Source of the DNA: Duganella sacchari
GTDB taxonomy: Bacteria; Pseudomonadota; Gammaproteobacteria; Burkholderiales; Burkholderiaceae_D
Assembly (NCBI RefSeq): GCF_900143065.1
Contig: NZ_FRCX01000003.1
Span: 310,001 to 374,000 of the forward strand
DNA: 64,000 nucleotides
Direction of reading: 5' to 3'
Under the pieces are notes generated by a model. That model ran no database searches, was not told the origin of the DNA, and saw only the letters and a list, made by a program, of their open reading frames with translations. Below are positions 36,995 through 46,334 of this stretch, one piece after another; the stretch's first letter is position 1, and every line of letters starts with the position of its first letter. A program made the position numbers and the translations under genes.

Positions 36995-38307
36995 ACCCCA
37001 TGATCACCAAGCTCGATTCCAGCCAGGCCGATTTCAAGCAACGTCTGGATACCCTGCTGGCCTTTGAAGCCAGCACCGATGACGCCATCGAAAGCGCGGT
37101 CTCCGGCATCTTGGCCGACGTCAAAAAACGTGGCGACGCCGCAGTCCTCGAATACACCAACCGTTTCGATCGTTTGCCGAACGGTGGCGCCACCAGCATG
37201 GCGGCGCTGGACGTTTCGCAGGAAGAACTGCAAGCCGCATTGGCCGCCATCCCTGAAGCCCAGCGCAAGGCGCTGGAAGTCGCCGCACAACGCGTGCGCG
37301 CCTTCCACGAACGCCAGAAGCAGGAACTGAACGGCTTCACCTACACCGAAGCCGACGGCACGGTGCTGGGCCAGCGCGTCACGCCGCTGGACCGCGTCGG
37401 CATCTACGTGCCGGGTGGTAAGGCAGCCTACCCATCGTCGGTGCTGATGAACGCGATTCCTGCGCACGTCGCCGGCGTCGAAGAAATCATCATGGTGGTG
37501 CCAACGCCGGACGGCGTGAAGAACCAGATGGTGTTCGCTGCCGCCGCGATTGCCGGTGTGACGCGCGTCATCACCATCGGCGGTGCACAAGCCGTCGCTG
37601 CGCTGGCGCACGGCACGCTAACGATACAGGCGGTCGATAAAATCGTCGGCCCGGGCAATGCCTATGTGGCTGCTGCCAAGCGCCGCGTGTTCGGCGTGGT
37701 CGGCATCGACATGATTGCCGGTCCGTCGGAAATCCTGATCGTCTGCGACGGCACTACCGATCCTGACTGGGTCGCGATGGACCTGTTCTCGCAAGCGGAG
37801 CACGACGAGCTGGCGCAAGCCATCCTGCTGTGCCCTGATGCGGACTACATCGCCAGGGTGGAAGCCAGCATCGCCAGGCTGCTGCCGACGATGCCGCGCC
37901 AGGACGTGATCCGCACCTCGCTGGGCGACCGCGGCGCGCTGATCAAGGTGCGCGACATGGACGAAGCCTGCGCCATCGCCAACAGCATCGCTGCCGAACA
38001 CCTGGAAATCTCCGCCGTCGATCCACAGCAGTGGGCCGACAAGATCCGCCACGCAGGCGCCATGTTCCTCGGCCGCTTCTCGTCCGAGTCGCTGGGCGAC
38101 TACTGCTGCGGTCCTAACCACGTGCTGCCGACGTCGCGCACGGCGCGTTTCTCGTCGCCGCTGGGCGTCTACGATTTCCAGAAACGTTCGTCCATCATTC
38201 ATGTCAGCGAAGCCGGCGCGCAAACGCTGGGCAAGGTCGCTGCCGAACTGGCCTACGGCGAAGGCTTGCAGGCCCACGCCCGCAGCGCGGAGTTGCGCCT
38301 GAAATGA
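36991..38307 (+). CDS. hisD: Histidinol dehydrogenase
   Basis: A 438-residue His[36 protein letters not shown], the zinc/substrate region [14 protein letters not shown], and [21 protein letters not shown] are family signatures. It oxidises histidinol to histidine in two NAD-dependent steps. The start is GTG 36991, overlapping the hisG TGA, or ATG 37000, three codons later; no clear ribosome binding site separates them. The stop overlaps the methyltransferase start (ATGA). Confidence 0.96.
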   Translation: MNPMITKLDSSQADFKQRLDTLLAFEASTDDAIESAVSGILADVKKRGDAAVLEYTNRFDRLPNGGATSMAALDVSQEELQAALAAIPEAQRKALEVAAQRVRAFHERQKQELNGFTYTEADGTVLGQRVTPLDRVGIYVPGGKAAYPSSVLMNAIPAHVAGVEEIIMVVPTPDGVKNQMVFAAAAIAGVTRVITIGGAQAVAALAHGTLTIQAVDKIVGPGNAYVAAAKRRVFGVVGIDMIAGPSEILIVCDGTTDPDWVAMDLFSQAEHDELAQAILLCPDADYIARVEASIARLLPTMPRQDVIRTSLGDRGALIKVRDMDEACAIANSIAAEHLEISAVDPQQWADKIRHAGAMFLGRFSSESLGDYCCGPNHVLPTSRTARFSSPLGVYDFQKRSSIIHVSEAGAQTLGKVAAELAYGEGLQAHARSAELRLK

Positions 38308-39125
38308 CCGATACGTGGATCAATCAGGTCTTTTGCGAGGATGCGCTGGCCGGCCTGGCGCGCATCCCGGATGGTTCCATCGACCTGATACTCACCGATC
38401 CGCCCTACAACCTGGGCAAGGATTACGGCAACGCCTCCGACCAGCAGACGGTGGATGAATACCTGCGCTGGACCGAGCAGTGGATCGACGCCGCCCTGCC
38501 CAAGCTGAAGCCCAATGGCAGTCTGTACATCTTCCTGACCTGGCGTTTTTCGCCGGAGATTTTCGTCATGCTGAAAAAGCGCATGACGATGATGAACGAA
38601 ATTATCTGGGACCGCCGCGTGCCGTCGATGGGTGGCAGCGTGCGCAGCTTCTCGTCGGTGCACGACACTATCGGATTCTTCGTGCGCCGCAAGGACTACT
38701 ACTTCGACCTGGACTCAGTGCGTATTCCGTATGACGCCGAAACCAAGAAGGCCCGGTCGCGCTCCATCTTCATCGGCGCGAAATGGCTGGAAGTGGGCTA
38801 CAACCCGAAAGATCTGTGGAGCGTGTCGCGCCTGCACCGTGAGCATCCCGAGCGCGCCGACCATCCCACGCAAAAGCCGCTGGAGATCATCGAGCGCATG
38901 GTCAAGGCCTCGTGCCCGCCGGATGGCGTGGTGCTGGACCTGTTCATGGGCAGCGGCACGACCGCGATGGCGGCCAAGCGCTGCGGCCGTAATTTTGTCG
39001 GCTTTGAACTGAATCCGGATTACTGCGCCATCATTGCAGAACGGCTGGCGATGGCCGATGCGCCACCGCCGCCCGAAAAGAAAAAGCCCGTGCCGCGGGC
39101 CAAACGAAGTTTAATCAACTCATAG
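38304..39125 (+). CDS. Site-specific DNA methyltransferase (N4/N6 amino-methyltransferase), orphan
   Basis: 273 residues. Motif IV TDPPYN (31-36) precedes motif [11 protein letters not shown] (211-220), with HPTQKP (187-192, motif X region) just before it, the beta-class order. The target-recognition region would lie between about 90 and 185 ([32 protein letters not shown]). DPPY is used by both N6-adenine and N4-cytosine enzymes, so the modified base is uncertain. No restriction endonuclease gene is near. The gene overlaps hisD by four bases and ends 13 bases before hisC, so it is a cotranscribed member of the his operon. The Lys/Pro-rich tail is not part of the catalytic fold. Confidence 0.92.
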   Translation: MTDTWINQVFCEDALAGLARIPDGSIDLILTDPPYNLGKDYGNASDQQTVDEYLRWTEQWIDAALPKLKPNGSLYIFLTWRFSPEIFVMLKKRMTMMNEIIWDRRVPSMGGSVRSFSSVHDTIGFFVRRKDYYFDLDSVRIPYDAETKKARSRSIFIGAKWLEVGYNPKDLWSVSRLHREHPERADHPTQKPLEIIERMVKASCPPDGVVLDLFMGSGTTAMAAKRCGRNFVGFELNPDYCAIIAERLAMADAPPPPEKKKPVPRAKRSLINS

Positions 39126-39138
39126 GAGCTCAAGTAAG

Positions 39139-40233
39139 ATGTCCCCCATCGATATGCTGGTCAACAGCACCATCCGCCCCGACGTAAGAGCTGTCGCCAG
39201 CTACCACGTCGCTGATGCGAGTGGTTTCATTAAACTGGATGCGATGGAGAACCCTTACCACCTGCCGCATCATCTGCGGCAGGTGCTGGCCCAGCGCCTG
39301 GCCGATGTGGCCTTGAACCGCTATCCGGTGGCTTCCTACGCCAGCATCAAGCAGCGCATCAATGACAAGCTGGGTGTCCCGGCTGGTTATGACGTCATCC
39401 TCGGCAACGGCTCGGATGAACTGATCTCGATTTTGTGCATGGCCTGCGCCATGCAGGACCGCCGCGCCGTGGTGGTGGCGCCGACGCCGTCGTTCGTCAT
39501 GTACCAGCGCTCGGCGCAGTTCGCCGGCATGGATTACGTCGGCGTGCCGCTCAAGGCCGATATGACGCTGGACCTGCCCGCGATGCTGGTGGCCATCGCC
39601 GAACACAAACCGGCGCTGGTGTTCCTGTCCTACCCGAACAACCCGACCGGCAATCTGTTTGCGGAAGCGGACATCGTCGCCATCATCAAGGCGCTGGACG
39701 GCTTTGGCCTGGCCATCGTGGATGAAGCCTACGAGCCGTTCGCCCAGCAGACCTTTATGCAGCGCTTGCCGGAATTTCACAATCTGGTCGTGATGCGCAC
39801 CGTATCGAAGCTGGGCCTGGCCGGCATCCGCCTCGGCTACATGTCGGCGGCGCCGCAATTGCTGGCGGAACTGGACAAAGTGCGGCCTCCTTACAACATC
39901 AACGTGCTGACGCAGGTAGCGGCCGAATTCGCGCTGGACCACGTGGAGGTGTTGAACCAGCAGGCCGCCGCGTTGCGCGCCGCACGCGCCGATCTGACGG
40001 CTGCATTGGCCCGTATGCCGGGCGTTGAGGTGTTTCCGTCGGCGGCGAATTTTATCTTGATTCGTGTACCCAATTCCGACGATGTCCACGCCAAACTGCT
40101 GTCTCACAAGGTTTTAATTAAAAATGTGAGTAAAATGCATAGTGTGCTGGCCAATTGTTTACGTATCACCGTTAGCACCCCGGAAGAAAATTCCGCCTTC
40201 CTCGATGCGTTTGCCGCATCGCTGGCAGCCTGA
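39139..40233 (+). CDS. hisC: Histidinol-phosphate aminotransferase
   Basis: A 364-residue class I/II aminotransferase. MENPYHLP near the N-terminus, LGNGSDELISIL, SYPNNPTGNLF, IVDEAYEPF and the PLP-lysine motif MRTVSKLGLAGIRLGYM (Lys near residue 222) are typical of HisC. It converts imidazole-acetol phosphate to histidinol phosphate with glutamate as donor. The position after the methyltransferase gene and before hisB keeps the pathway order. Confidence 0.95.
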   Translation: MSPIDMLVNSTIRPDVRAVASYHVADASGFIKLDAMENPYHLPHHLRQVLAQRLADVALNRYPVASYASIKQRINDKLGVPAGYDVILGNGSDELISILCMACAMQDRRAVVVAPTPSFVMYQRSAQFAGMDYVGVPLKADMTLDLPAMLVAIAEHKPALVFLSYPNNPTGNLFAEADIVAIIKALDGFGLAIVDEAYEPFAQQTFMQRLPEFHNLVVMRTVSKLGLAGIRLGYMSAAPQLLAELDKVRPPYNINVLTQVAAEFALDHVEVLNQQAAALRAARADLTAALARMPGVEVFPSAANFILIRVPNSDDVHAKLLSHKVLIKNVSKMHSVLANCLRITVSTPEENSAFLDAFAASLAA

Positions 40234-40251
40234 GACCATCGCGAGCTTTTC

Positions 40252-40842
40252 ATGAACCGCACCGCAGAAATCACCCGCAATACCAACGAGACGCAAGTCC
40301 GCGTTTCCATCAACCTGGACGGCACCGGCAAGCAGAAGCTGAACACCGGCGTGCCTTTCCTCGATCACATGCTGGACCAGATTGCCCGCCACGGCCTGTT
40401 TGACCTCGAGGTCGAAGCCACCGGCGACATTCATATCGATAACCACCACACGGTGGAAGATGTCGGCATCACGCTGGGCATGGCCGTGGCCAAGGCTATC
40501 GGCGACCGCAAAGGCATCGTGCGCTACGGCCATTCCTATGTGCCGCTGGACGAAGCGCTGTCGCGCGTGGTGCTGGACTTCTCCGGCCGCCCAGGCATTG
40601 AATATCACATCCCGTTCACGCGGGCGATGATCGGCACCTTTGACGTTGACCTGACGCTGGAATTCTTCCGCGGCTTCGTCAATCATGCGCTGGTCACGCT
40701 GCATATCGATAATCTGCGCGGCACCAACGCCCACCATCAATGCGAAACCGTGTTCAAGGCCTTTGGCCGCGCGCTGCGCATGGCGTCCGAGCAGGACCCG
40801 CGCGCCGCTGGCACGATTCCATCGACCAAGGGCACGCTCTAA
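40252..40842 (+). CDS. hisB: Imidazoleglycerol-phosphate dehydratase
   Basis: A 196-residue monofunctional IGPD, lacking the N-terminal phosphatase domain found in enterobacterial HisB. Metal-binding motifs are [31 protein letters not shown] and [17 protein letters not shown]. It dehydrates imidazole glycerol phosphate. The histidinol phosphatase must be encoded elsewhere. hisH begins five bases downstream. Confidence 0.97.
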   Translation: MNRTAEITRNTNETQVRVSINLDGTGKQKLNTGVPFLDHMLDQIARHGLFDLEVEATGDIHIDNHHTVEDVGITLGMAVAKAIGDRKGIVRYGHSYVPLDEALSRVVLDFSGRPGIEYHIPFTRAMIGTFDVDLTLEFFRGFVNHALVTLHIDNLRGTNAHHQCETVFKAFGRALRMASEQDPRAAGTIPSTKGTL

Positions 40843-40847
40843 ACATC

Positions 40848-41486
40848 ATGAAAAAAATCGTAGTAGTTGATTACGGCATGGGTAATCTGCGTTCGGTCGC
40901 GCAGGCCTTGCGCGCCGTGGCGCCGGAAGCCCAGGTGCTGATCTCCGGCGAAGTGGCCGACATCGACAGCGCCGACCGCATCGTGCTGCCTGGCCAGGGC
41001 GCCATGCCGGACTGCATGCGCAGCCTGCGCGAATCCGGTGTTCAGGAAGCCTTGCTGGAAGCATCGCGCAACAAGCCGCTGATGGGAGTCTGCATCGGCG
41101 AGCAGATGCTGTTTGAGGTCAGTGAAGAAGGCAATGCCGCAGGGCTGGGCCTGCTGCCGGGTAAAGTCGTGCGCTTCCAGCTCGACGGCCAGACCCAGGA
41201 AGACGGTTCGCGCTTCAAAGTGCCGCAAATGGGCTGGAACCAAGTCCGGCAAACGGCGTCTCATCCGATGTGGCAGGATATTCCGGATAACGCGTTTTTC
41301 TACTTCGTGCATAGTTATTACGCGCAGCCGGCGCTGTCCGAACACACGGTTGGGCAGACGGTCTACGGTGCGCCGTTCGCTTGTGCCGTTGCCCGTGATA
41401 ATATTTTTGCGACGCAGTTCCACCCGGAGAAAAGCGCCGCGACCGGACTGCAGCTGTACAAGAACTTCGTTCACTGGAACCCCTGA
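40848..41486 (+). CDS. hisH: Imidazole glycerol phosphate synthase, glutamine amidotransferase subunit
   Basis: A 212-residue class I amidotransferase. Oxyanion region PGQGAMPDC, nucleophile Cys in [13 protein letters not shown], and catalytic His-x-Glu in ATQFHPEKS. It hydrolyses glutamine and channels ammonia to HisF. ATG 40848 ([13 protein letters not shown]) is the natural start; the frame is open further upstream within hisB. A 32-base gap with a T-rich run but no hairpin separates it from hisA. Confidence 0.96.
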   Translation: MKKIVVVDYGMGNLRSVAQALRAVAPEAQVLISGEVADIDSADRIVLPGQGAMPDCMRSLRESGVQEALLEASRNKPLMGVCIGEQMLFEVSEEGNAAGLGLLPGKVVRFQLDGQTQEDGSRFKVPQMGWNQVRQTASHPMWQDIPDNAFFYFVHSYYAQPALSEHTVGQTVYGAPFACAVARDNIFATQFHPEKSAATGLQLYKNFVHWNP

Positions 41487-41518
41487 TTTCTTTTTTTTAA
41501 TTTCTAACTGAAACCATC

Positions 41519-42310
41519 ATGCTGCTCATTCCTGCTATCGACCTCAAAGACGGTCACTGCGTTCGCCTCAAACAGGGCGATATGGAACTCGCCACCGTAT
41601 TCTCCGAAGATCCGGCCGAGATGGCCCTGCATTGGCTGAAGCAAGGCGCGCGCCGCCTGCACCTGGTCGACCTGAACGGCGCGTTCGCCGGCAAGCCGAA
41701 GAACGAAGGCGCGGTCAAAGCCATTTTGAAAGTGGTGCAGGACTACGCTGAAGAAAACGACCTGGAAGAAATCCCGGTGCAACTGGGTGGCGGTATCCGC
41801 GACCTCGACACCATTGAGCGCTATCTGGACGCCGGCATCACCTACGTCATCATCGGTACCGCTGCGGTGAAAGAGCCTGGCTTCCTGCACGATGCGTGCG
41901 GCGCCTTCCCTGGCCACATCATCGTTGGCCTGGATGCCAAGGACGGCAAGGTGGCGACCGATGGCTGGAGCAAAATGTCGGGCCACGAAGTGATCGACCT
42001 GGCCAAGAAGTTTGAAGCCTATGGCGTGGAATCGATCATCTACACCGACATCGGCCGCGACGGCATGATGGGCGGCGTGAATATCGACGCCACCGTCAAG
42101 CTGGCGCAAGCGGTCAAGATTCCGGTGATTGCTTCCGGCGGCCTGCACAACCTGGCCGACGTGGAAGCCCTGTGCGCCGTGCAGGATGAAGGTATCGAGG
42201 GCGTGATCTGCGGCCGTTCGATCTACGAAGGCACCATCGACCTGGCGTCGGCCCAGCTGCGTGCTGACGAACTGAGCGGTGATCTGCTCGAAGAAGATAC
42301 GGAAGAATAA
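41519..42310 (+). CDS. hisA: Phosphoribosylformimino-5-aminoimidazole carboxamide ribotide isomerase
   Basis: A 263-residue TIM barrel. Catalytic Asp8 is in [16 protein letters not shown], and the second acid lies in [16 protein letters not shown]. Phosphate-binding motifs [17 protein letters not shown] and [15 protein letters not shown] are present. It is longer than the usual 245 because of an acidic C-terminal extension ([10 protein letters not shown]). The stop and the hisF start share one base (TAATG). Confidence 0.96.
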   Translation: MLLIPAIDLKDGHCVRLKQGDMELATVFSEDPAEMALHWLKQGARRLHLVDLNGAFAGKPKNEGAVKAILKVVQDYAEENDLEEIPVQLGGGIRDLDTIERYLDAGITYVIIGTAAVKEPGFLHDACGAFPGHIIVGLDAKDGKVATDGWSKMSGHEVIDLAKKFEAYGVESIIYTDIGRDGMMGGVNIDATVKLAQAVKIPVIASGGLHNLADVEALCAVQDEGIEGVICGRSIYEGTIDLASAQLRADELSGDLLEEDTEE

Positions 42311-43071
42311 TGCTCGCTAAACGCATCATCCCCTGCCTCGACGTGACCGATGGCCGCGTCGTCAAAGGCGTCAATTTCACCGAGCTGCGCGATGCCGGCG
42401 ACCCGGTGGAAATCGCCCGCCGCTACGACGAGCAGGGCGCCGATGAGCTGACCTTCCTCGACATCACCGCCACCAGCGACAACCGTGGCCTGATCCTGGA
42501 CATCATTGAAGCTGTGGCGTCGCAGGTGTTCATTCCGCTGACCGTGGGCGGCGGCGTGCGCGAGGTGGCCGATGTACGCCGCCTGCTCAACGCTGGCGCC
42601 GACAAGGTCAGCATGAACTCGTCGGCCGTATCGAATCCGCAGCTGGTGTACGACGCCTCGCAAAAGCACGGTTCGCAGTGCATCGTGGTGGCGATCGACG
42701 CCAAGCAGGTTGCGCCGGGCAAGTGGGAAGTGTTCACGCACGGCGGCCGCAAAGCCACCGGCATCGACGCCATCGAGTGGGCCAAGAAAATGGAGCAGCT
42801 GGGCGCAGGCGAAATCCTGCTGACCAGCATGGACAAGGACGGCACCAAATCCGGCTTCGACCTGGGCCTGACGCGCGGCGTGTCCGATGCGATCAGCATT
42901 CCCGTGATCGCTTCCGGTGGCGTGGGCGGCCTGCAGGATCTGGCCGATGGCGTCAAGCTCGGCAAGGCCGATGCGGTACTGGCAGCCAGCATCTTCCACT
43001 ATGGCCAGCACACGGTGCAGGAAGCCAAGCGCTTCATGGCACAACAGGGCATTCCGATGCGCCTGGTTTAA
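42310..43071 (+). CDS. hisF: Imidazole glycerol phosphate synthase, cyclase subunit
   Basis: A 253-residue TIM barrel: [20 protein letters not shown] with catalytic Asp11, second Asp in [24 protein letters not shown], and phosphate loops [18 protein letters not shown] and [15 protein letters not shown]. With HisH it makes imidazole glycerol phosphate and AICAR. The start overlaps hisA by one base. Confidence 0.97.
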   Translation: MLAKRIIPCLDVTDGRVVKGVNFTELRDAGDPVEIARRYDEQGADELTFLDITATSDNRGLILDIIEAVASQVFIPLTVGGGVREVADVRRLLNAGADKVSMNSSAVSNPQLVYDASQKHGSQCIVVAIDAKQVAPGKWEVFTHGGRKATGIDAIEWAKKMEQLGAGEILLTSMDKDGTKSGFDLGLTRGVSDAISIPVIASGGVGGLQDLADGVKLGKADAVLAASIFHYGQHTVQEAKRFMAQQGIPMRLV

Positions 43072-43083
43072 GAGAGTCGCAAC

Positions 43084-43515
43084 ATGAATACCCCTATCCA
43101 GCCGAAAGCGGCATGGCTGAAAAAAATCAAATGGGATGAGCACGGCCTGGTGCCGGTGATCGCCCAGGAAGCGGGCAGCAACGATGTGCTGATGTTTGCC
43201 TGGATGAACCGCGAGGCGCTGGCCAAGACGGTGGAGCTCGGCGAAGCCGTCTACTGGAGCCGTTCGCGCAAGAAGCTGTGGCACAAGGGCGAAGAGTCCG
43301 GCCACGTGCAGAAGGTGCTGGAAATCCGCCTCGACTGCGATGAAGACGTGGTGCTGCTCAAGATCGAGCAGGCCGGCGGCATCGCCTGCCATACCGGCCG
43401 CCACTCCTGCTTCTTCCAGAAGTTTGAGGGCGATGCGCAGGAAGGCGACTGGCAGAACACCGAGCCGGTGCTGAAAGACCCCTCCGATATCTACGAAAAG
43501 GCAGGCAAAGCATGA
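43084..43515 (+). CDS. hisI: Phosphoribosyl-AMP cyclohydrolase
   Basis: 143 residues, the HisI half only. [44 protein letters not shown], the metal-binding [10 protein letters not shown] and the [10 protein letters not shown] cysteines are diagnostic. It opens the adenine ring of phosphoribosyl-AMP. HisE is encoded separately by the next gene, which overlaps by four bases, as usual in betaproteobacteria. Confidence 0.96.
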   Translation: MNTPIQPKAAWLKKIKWDEHGLVPVIAQEAGSNDVLMFAWMNREALAKTVELGEAVYWSRSRKKLWHKGEESGHVQKVLEIRLDCDEDVVLLKIEQAGGIACHTGRHSCFFQKFEGDAQEGDWQNTEPVLKDPSDIYEKAGKA

Positions 43516-43850
43516 GCACCATCCTGGACCGCCTGGCCGACGTGATTGAATCGCGCAAACCGGCCAACGGCGGCGACCCTGCTGCTTCCTACACGTCCAA
43601 GCTGTTCGCCAAGGGTGACGACGCCATCCTCAAAAAGATCGGTGAGGAAGCCACCGAGACCGTGATGGCCGCCAAGGACGCGCGCGCCGGCGGCGACAGC
43701 GGCAAGGTGCTGTACGAAGTGGCTGACTTGTGGTTCCATACGCTGGTGCTGCTGGCGCAGTTCGATCTGAAGCCGCAGCAAGTGCTCGATGAGCTGGCGC
43801 GCCGTGAGGGCGTGTCGGGCATTGAGGAAAAAGCATCCCGTAAAGAATAA
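43512..43850 (+). CDS. hisE: Phosphoribosyl-ATP pyrophosphohydrolase
   Basis: A 112-residue MazG-like all-helical protein. [31 protein letters not shown] is the HisE core with the metal-binding EEATE, followed by [14 protein letters not shown]. It removes pyrophosphate from phosphoribosyl-ATP. Start ATG overlaps the hisI TGA. Confidence 0.96.
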   Translation: MSTILDRLADVIESRKPANGGDPAASYTSKLFAKGDDAILKKIGEEATETVMAAKDARAGGDSGKVLYEVADLWFHTLVLLAQFDLKPQQVLDELARREGVSGIEEKASRKE

Positions 43851-43863
43851 ACCGGAGTCCTTC

Positions 43864-44232
43864 GTGGAAAATTGCATCTTCTGCAAAATCGCTGAAAAGA
43901 AAATTCCTTCGACCGCCGTCTATGAAGACGATGATCTGCTGGCCTTCAAGGACATCAACCCGGCGGCCCCGGTGCACCTGCTGGTGATTCCAAAGAAACA
44001 CTTCGCCACCCTGCAGGATGCCGGCAGCGAGCCTGAATTGCTGGGCAAAATGCTGGCCTTGGCCCCCCGTCTGGCAGAGGAAGCCGGTTGCGCGGTCCGC
44101 TATGATGCCGACGGCACGCCGGCCCAGGGTTACAAGACGCTAATCAACAGTGGGCCGGACGGTGGCCAGGAGGTGTACCATTTGCACCTGCACGTGATCG
44201 GCGGCGCACATCCATGGCGCGGCCAGCGTTGA
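43864..44232 (+). CDS. HIT-family nucleotide-binding protein
   Basis: A 122-residue HINT-type protein. The N-terminal [22 protein letters not shown] has the CxxC zinc-like pair, HLLVIPKKH follows, and the catalytic histidine triad is [13 protein letters not shown]. Such proteins hydrolyse AMP-lysine or related phosphoramidates. The start is GTG 43864 with GGAG at 43854-43857; no ATG fits. It follows hisE by 13 bases, an arrangement I know from other betaproteobacterial his operons. Confidence 0.93.
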   Translation: MENCIFCKIAEKKIPSTAVYEDDDLLAFKDINPAAPVHLLVIPKKHFATLQDAGSEPELLGKMLALAPRLAEEAGCAVRYDADGTPAQGYKTLINSGPDGGQEVYHLHLHVIGGAHPWRGQR

Positions 44233-44347
44233 TCTGACGTTAAGTGGTCATATTTACCAGTTAAACTGCGCATCGCTTATACTGTTGCGGCAGTTCTGGG
44301 AATCAACGAATAAATCTGGAGCGCATGCGCTCTGCAAGGGGAATATG

Positions 44348-44551
44348 ATGGGTTCTTTTAGTATTTGGCACTGGTTGATCGTTCTGGTTATCGTGATGCT
44401 GGTCTTCGGCACCAAGAAACTGGGCAATATGGGTTCCGACATCGGCAAGGCTGTGAAAGGCTTCAAGGATGGCGTAAAGGGTGCGGACGAAGACAAACCT
44501 GCTGCGCCAGCGCCAGGCACCATCGACGTCGATACCAAAGAGAAGAAATAA
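44348..44551 (+). CDS. tatA: Sec-independent protein translocase subunit TatA
   Basis: A 67-residue protein with one N-terminal membrane helix ([20 protein letters not shown]), the [21 protein letters not shown] amphipathic helix and a short charged tail. TatA oligomers form the pore for folded proteins carrying twin-arginine signals. ATG 44348 is spaced 6-7 bases from AAGGGG; an adjacent in-frame ATG at 44345 is also possible. Confidence 0.95.
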   Translation: MGSFSIWHWLIVLVIVMLVFGTKKLGNMGSDIGKAVKGFKDGVKGADEDKPAAPAPGTIDVDTKEKK

Positions 44552-44568
44552 GCAGCTGATACTGTCTT

Positions 44569-45084
44569 ATGATCGATCTCGGTCTTACCAAACTTGCTGT
44601 CATCGGCGTGGTTGCACTCGTCGTCATCGGTCCTGAAAAGCTGCCCAAGGTGGCGCGCATGGCCGGGACGCTGTATGGCCGCGCCCAGCGCTACCTGAAC
44701 GAGGTTAAATCCGAAGTCTCGCGCGAAATCGAGATGGAAGAATTGCGTAACCTGCAAAAGGAAGTGCAGGACGCGGCGCAGACCATCAAGGCTGATGTGG
44801 AAAACTCGATTTCCAGGAATATGGCGGAGGTGGAGGGGGCTTTCAGCGATACGCCTGCGATCGATGCGTCATCGTCGGCTTATGACCATTCGCCATTCAG
44901 CTACGTGACGACGGATGACGTGGCGCGCAAGGCGCGTGAGTTCCGCCGCAAGAAGCTGGTGCGCAACTCGGCCATTCCTAACTGGTACAAACAGCGTCAT
45001 GGCGGCAAGCTGCATGTGACCTCGGGCGCGGCGCGTGTGGCCCGCTTCCGTCCTCGCGGCTCTACCAACAGCTCATTCTATTAA
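44569..45084 (+). CDS. tatB: Sec-independent protein translocase subunit TatB
   Basis: 171 residues. An N-terminal membrane helix (MIDLGLTKLAVIGVVALVVIG) with the Pro-Glu hinge GPEKLPKVAR is followed by a long amphipathic helix and a polar C-terminus. With TatC it forms the receptor for twin-arginine signal peptides. tatC begins directly after its stop (TAAATG). Confidence 0.94.
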   Translation: MIDLGLTKLAVIGVVALVVIGPEKLPKVARMAGTLYGRAQRYLNEVKSEVSREIEMEELRNLQKEVQDAAQTIKADVENSISRNMAEVEGAFSDTPAIDASSSAYDHSPFSYVTTDDVARKAREFRRKKLVRNSAIPNWYKQRHGGKLHVTSGAARVARFRPRGSTNSSFY

Positions 45085-45840
45085 ATGACTACTTCTAACC
45101 CGGGCGAAGAGACCTTTATCTCTCACCTGATCGAACTGCGCGACCGGCTGGTCAAGGCGTCGATCGGCATTGCGCTGGTCTGTATTGTCCTGATGATCTG
45201 GCCGGGGCCTTCGCACATTTACGACTTCATCGCTGAGCCGATGATACGTTCGCTGCCGACCGGTTCCAAGATGATCGCTACCGGTGTGATTTCGCCGTTC
45301 CTGGTGCCGATGAAGGTGACGCTGGTGATTGCGATTATCCTGTCGCTGCCGTGGGTGCTGTACCAGCTGTGGGCGTTTGTGGCGCCGGGCTTGTATGCCC
45401 ATGAAAAACGCCTGATCGCACCGCTGGTGATTTCCTCGTCCTTGCTGTTCATGGCTGGCGTGGCGTTCTGCTATTTCCTGGTATTCGGCCGGGTATTCCA
45501 GTTCATTGCCGAATTCTCGCCGACCTCGATTGCGGTCATGCCGGATATCGAGAATTACCTGGATTTCGTGATGTCGATGTGCCTGGCCTTTGGCGCGACG
45601 TTTGAAGTGCCGGTGGTGGTGGTGATTCTGGTGCGCATGGGCCTGGTCAGTGTGGCCAAGCTGAAAGAGATCCGTCCTTACGCGATTGTTGGCGCTTTTG
45701 TGATCGCCGCGATTGTGACCCCGCCAGATGCCGTCAGCATGTTTTCACTGGCGATTCCGATGTGCCTGCTGTTTGAACTGGGCCTGCTGGTGGCTCCGAT
45801 GTTCGTCCGCATCTCCACGGCACCTGAAGAAAAAGCCTGA
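45085..45840 (+). CDS. tatC: Sec-independent protein translocase subunit TatC
   Basis: A 251-residue protein with six membrane segments. The N-terminal FISHLIELRDRLVKA, the periplasmic FLVPMKVTL and the ALPWVLYQLWAFVAPGLY-type segment, plus the invariant region FGATFEVPVVVVILVRMG, identify TatC. It recognises the twin-arginine signal. It is the last gene of the superoperon and is followed by a strong hairpin. Confidence 0.96.
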   Translation: MTTSNPGEETFISHLIELRDRLVKASIGIALVCIVLMIWPGPSHIYDFIAEPMIRSLPTGSKMIATGVISPFLVPMKVTLVIAIILSLPWVLYQLWAFVAPGLYAHEKRLIAPLVISSSLLFMAGVAFCYFLVFGRVFQFIAEFSPTSIAVMPDIENYLDFVMSMCLAFGATFEVPVVVVILVRMGLVSVAKLKEIRPYAIVGAFVIAAIVTPPDAVSMFSLAIPMCLLFELGLLVAPMFVRISTAPEEKA

Positions 45841-45845
45841 CCGAT

Positions 45846-45879
45846 ATTGTCAGGCCGGCTAGGGTAGCCGGCTGACAAT
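45846..45879. terminator. Strong hairpin between convergent tatC and DUF1640 genes
   Basis: The arm 45846-45861 pairs with 45865-45879 over 15 bases with a single bulged G and a GGG loop. It overlaps the last codons of the DUF1640 gene and lies six bases after the tatC stop. No T-run follows on either side, so termination efficiency is uncertain. Confidence 0.6.
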
Positions 45880-46239
45880 GTAGACCAGAATACTGATCTG
45901 GACGGCGTGCAGCGCAAACAACATCGTGAATTTCGCGTTAGTGCGCGCTTTGAAAATTGCCAAATCGGTTTTCAGCGCATCCAGGTCAGTCCTCAAAGCG
46001 TCGAAGCGATCGCCGAACTCAATCCTCAACGCATCGATGCGTTCGATCACTTCCGTCCGTAACGCATCCATGCGTGCCAGCAAATCAGCCTTGAGTATGG
46101 TGACGACACCTGGCGTGACTGTGCCTTCGGATAAAATTTCAATCAAGGCCTGGGCTTGCGCGACGGCTTGCTGGCGCGGAACGCCCGCTTCGGTTAATTT
46201 CTCAACGTAGCCAAGTGTGTCGAAGATGGGCATGGTCAT
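45859..46239 (-). CDS. DUF1640 (CCDC90-like) coiled-coil membrane protein
   Basis: 126 residues. After an N-terminal domain (FDTLGYVEKLTEAGVPRQQAVAQAQALIE), a regular heptad coiled coil repeats DALRTE/DALRIE/DALRTD at about residues 55-90. A single C-terminal membrane helix (FTMLFALHAVQISILVYIVS) follows. Bacterial DUF1640 proteins resemble the mitochondrial MCUR1/CCDC90 family and form membrane-anchored trimers, but their role is not settled. GGGAGG precedes ATG 46239 by about four bases; ATG 46233 is the alternative. Confidence 0.75.
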   Translation of the reverse strand: MTMPIFDTLGYVEKLTEAGVPRQQAVAQAQALIEILSEGTVTPGVVTILKADLLARMDALRTEVIERIDALRIEFGDRFDALRTDLDALKTDLAIFKARTNAKFTMLFALHAVQISILVYIVSRLP

Positions 46240-46334
46240 GGTACCTCCCGATTTGATCGTAGCAGAAACGGCTGCCAGGCAGCCGTTCCCCATCGTATCG
46301 AATCACATGCCCATCAGCTTGAGCGCACGCAGAT

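Noticed and set aside
41487..41518. T-rich run between hisH and hisA as a terminator
   Set aside because: No hairpin precedes the T-run and hisAFIE must be expressed with the operon.
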